Below, one piece after another: positions 63,139 to 64,000 of a stretch of DNA of 64,000 nucleotides. Position 1 is the stretch's first letter. Each line of letters begins with the position of its first letter. Position numbers and translations under genes: made by a program. This DNA comes from Magnetococcus marinus MC-1 (GTDB lineage: Bacteria; Pseudomonadota; Magnetococcia; Magnetococcales; Magnetococcaceae). The DNA lies in the NCBI RefSeq assembly GCF_000014865.1, contig NC_008576.1:959501-1023500 (forward strand), written 5' to 3'. The notes below the pieces were generated by a model. The model made no database searches and had not been told where the DNA came from. It was given only the letters and a program-made list of their open reading frames with translations.

Positions 63139-64000
63139 TGGAGCCCGCACCACTTATCTATGCGGCGCCCGCCAAGCTTAACTTAACCCTACGGGTGGTG
63201 GGACGGCGTGCCGATGGCTATCATCTGTTGGAAACGGTGATGGCCTACTTTCCCTTGCAGGACACGTTGCAGTTTAGCTTGGATAGAGGCGGTGGAATCC
63301 ATCTAAGCTGTGAACCAGCGGTAACGGCCAGTGTGGCGGATAACTTGGTCTATCGGGCGGCAGAACGCTTAAAAACAGGCTTTGGGGTGGAGCAGGGGGT
63401 GGCGATTCAACTGCGCAAGCAGATTCCCCACGGTGCCGGGCTGGGTGGGGGTTCGTCCGATTGCGCAACCACCCTGTTGGCGCTCAACCGGCTCTGGGGA
63501 TTGCAGCTAAGCGCGGCAGAATTGGCGGAAATTGGGCTGGGGTTAGGCGCGGATGTGCCCATTTTTCTCTACCAGCGGGCCGCTTTGGCGCAGGGTATTG
63601 GCGAACGACTCAGCCCCATGCCAGCCTTGCCGGCTTGGCATCTGGTGGTGGTCAATCCGGGTGTTGCGCTCTCAACGGTGGCGGTGTTTAAGGCCCATGC
63701 CGCGCAGGTGGGGGGCTGTTATACGCCGCCCGGAGCGGCACAGGCGTGGCTTGATGGGGGTATTCAGCATGCCCATCAGTTGCATAATGATCTCCAACAG
63801 GCGGCGGTGCAGCTCTGCCCGCAGGTTGGGAGCGTGCTTGAGGCGTTGCTGGAACAGGGGGCGGATGGGGTTTGCATGTCCGGCAGTGGTACCACCTGTT
63901 TTGGGGTTTTTGACGACGAAGTGAACGCGGTGAATGCGGCGCAAACGTTACGCCAAAATAATGCTCAATGGCTTGTAATCGAAGGTAAAATGTTACATAC
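63138..64000 (+). CDS. ispE: 4-diphosphocytidyl-2-C-methyl-D-erythritol kinase, 3' end cut by window
   Basis: Phosphorylates CDP-methylerythritol in the MEP isoprenoid pathway. The first 287 residues are visible. GHMP-kinase motifs: [21 protein letters not shown] at the start, the glycine-rich loop [15 protein letters not shown] near residues 94-108, and [10 protein letters not shown] near 250. It overlaps the lolB stop (ATGA), so the two are coupled; an ATG one codon earlier is possible. The remaining few residues lie beyond the window. Confidence 0.97.

Noticed and set aside
1-64000. CRISPR array
   Set aside because: No set of short direct repeats with regular unique spacers was seen. The only regular tandem repeat is the coding 39-base array.

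Overview
The window is almost certainly from the magnetotactic alphaproteobacterium-like coccus Magnetococcus marinus MC-1 or a very close relative. The strongest evidence is the voltage-gated sodium channel at 38138-38962. From memory, its 274-residue product matches NavMs, the structurally studied channel from this organism. Other content fits a Gram-negative, motile, sulfur-oxidising bacterium: outer-membrane secretion, LolB, chemoreceptor, DsrE/TusA sulfur carriers and a BLUF blue-light sensor.

Layout. (1) 1-1.5 kb: the end of a pirin gene, a single-domain response regulator and a small unknown gene. (2) 2-14.4 kb: a surface-secretion operon with an IalB-family periplasmic protein, a TpsB transporter carrying unusual N-terminal adhesin-type domains, and a 3132-residue TpsA exoprotein with internal repeats, a helical insert and a 15-copy Gly-rich tail. 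(3) 14.9-19.1 kb: a large hybrid histidine kinase and a solute-binding protein. (4) 19.7-30.8 kb: a GC-rich, tightly coupled eight-gene operon. It encodes a SNF2 helicase, DUF4391 protein, zeta-like ATPase plus small partner, type III Mod methyltransferase, HTH protein, Doc/Fic toxin-like protein and type III Res endonuclease. This is the best candidate for an undescribed composite defence system. (5) 31-38.9 kb: chemoreceptor, DsrE2/TusA sulfur relay with a TetR regulator and candidate operators, a coiled-coil membrane protein, the BLUF photosensor and NavMs. (6) 39-45.4 kb: a decayed IS256 transposase, then a decaying phage-like island ending at a tRNA(CAU) gene. The island has a terminase small subunit, a frameshifted gene, a nuclease/P-loop DUF2075 protein paired with a GIY-YIG protein, and a broken integrase. 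(7) 45.4-50 kb: the macromolecular synthesis operon yqeY-dnaG-rpoD. (8) 50.4-56.6 kb: a Rieske fusion protein, an outer-membrane barrel and Wza-like exporter, a FecR/Ala-rich repeat protein and a transposase fragment. (9) 56.9-64 kb: core genes mdh, apgM-type phosphoglycerate mutase, rpmB, DUF1858, a TPR lipoprotein, lolB and the start of ispE.

How the genes work together. The IalB-TpsB-TpsA genes form one export unit, with TpsB as the pore for TpsA. In the 19.7-30.8 kb operon, Mod and Res would form a type III restriction enzyme. The helicase/DUF4391 pair and two toxin-antitoxin-like pairs are transcribed and translationally coupled with them, which suggests a guarded, multi-layer defence. 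The TusA/DsrE2 genes lie beside a TetR gene, and matching half-site motifs occur in the shared upstream region. All functional statements rest on reading motifs by eye; no database search was run.
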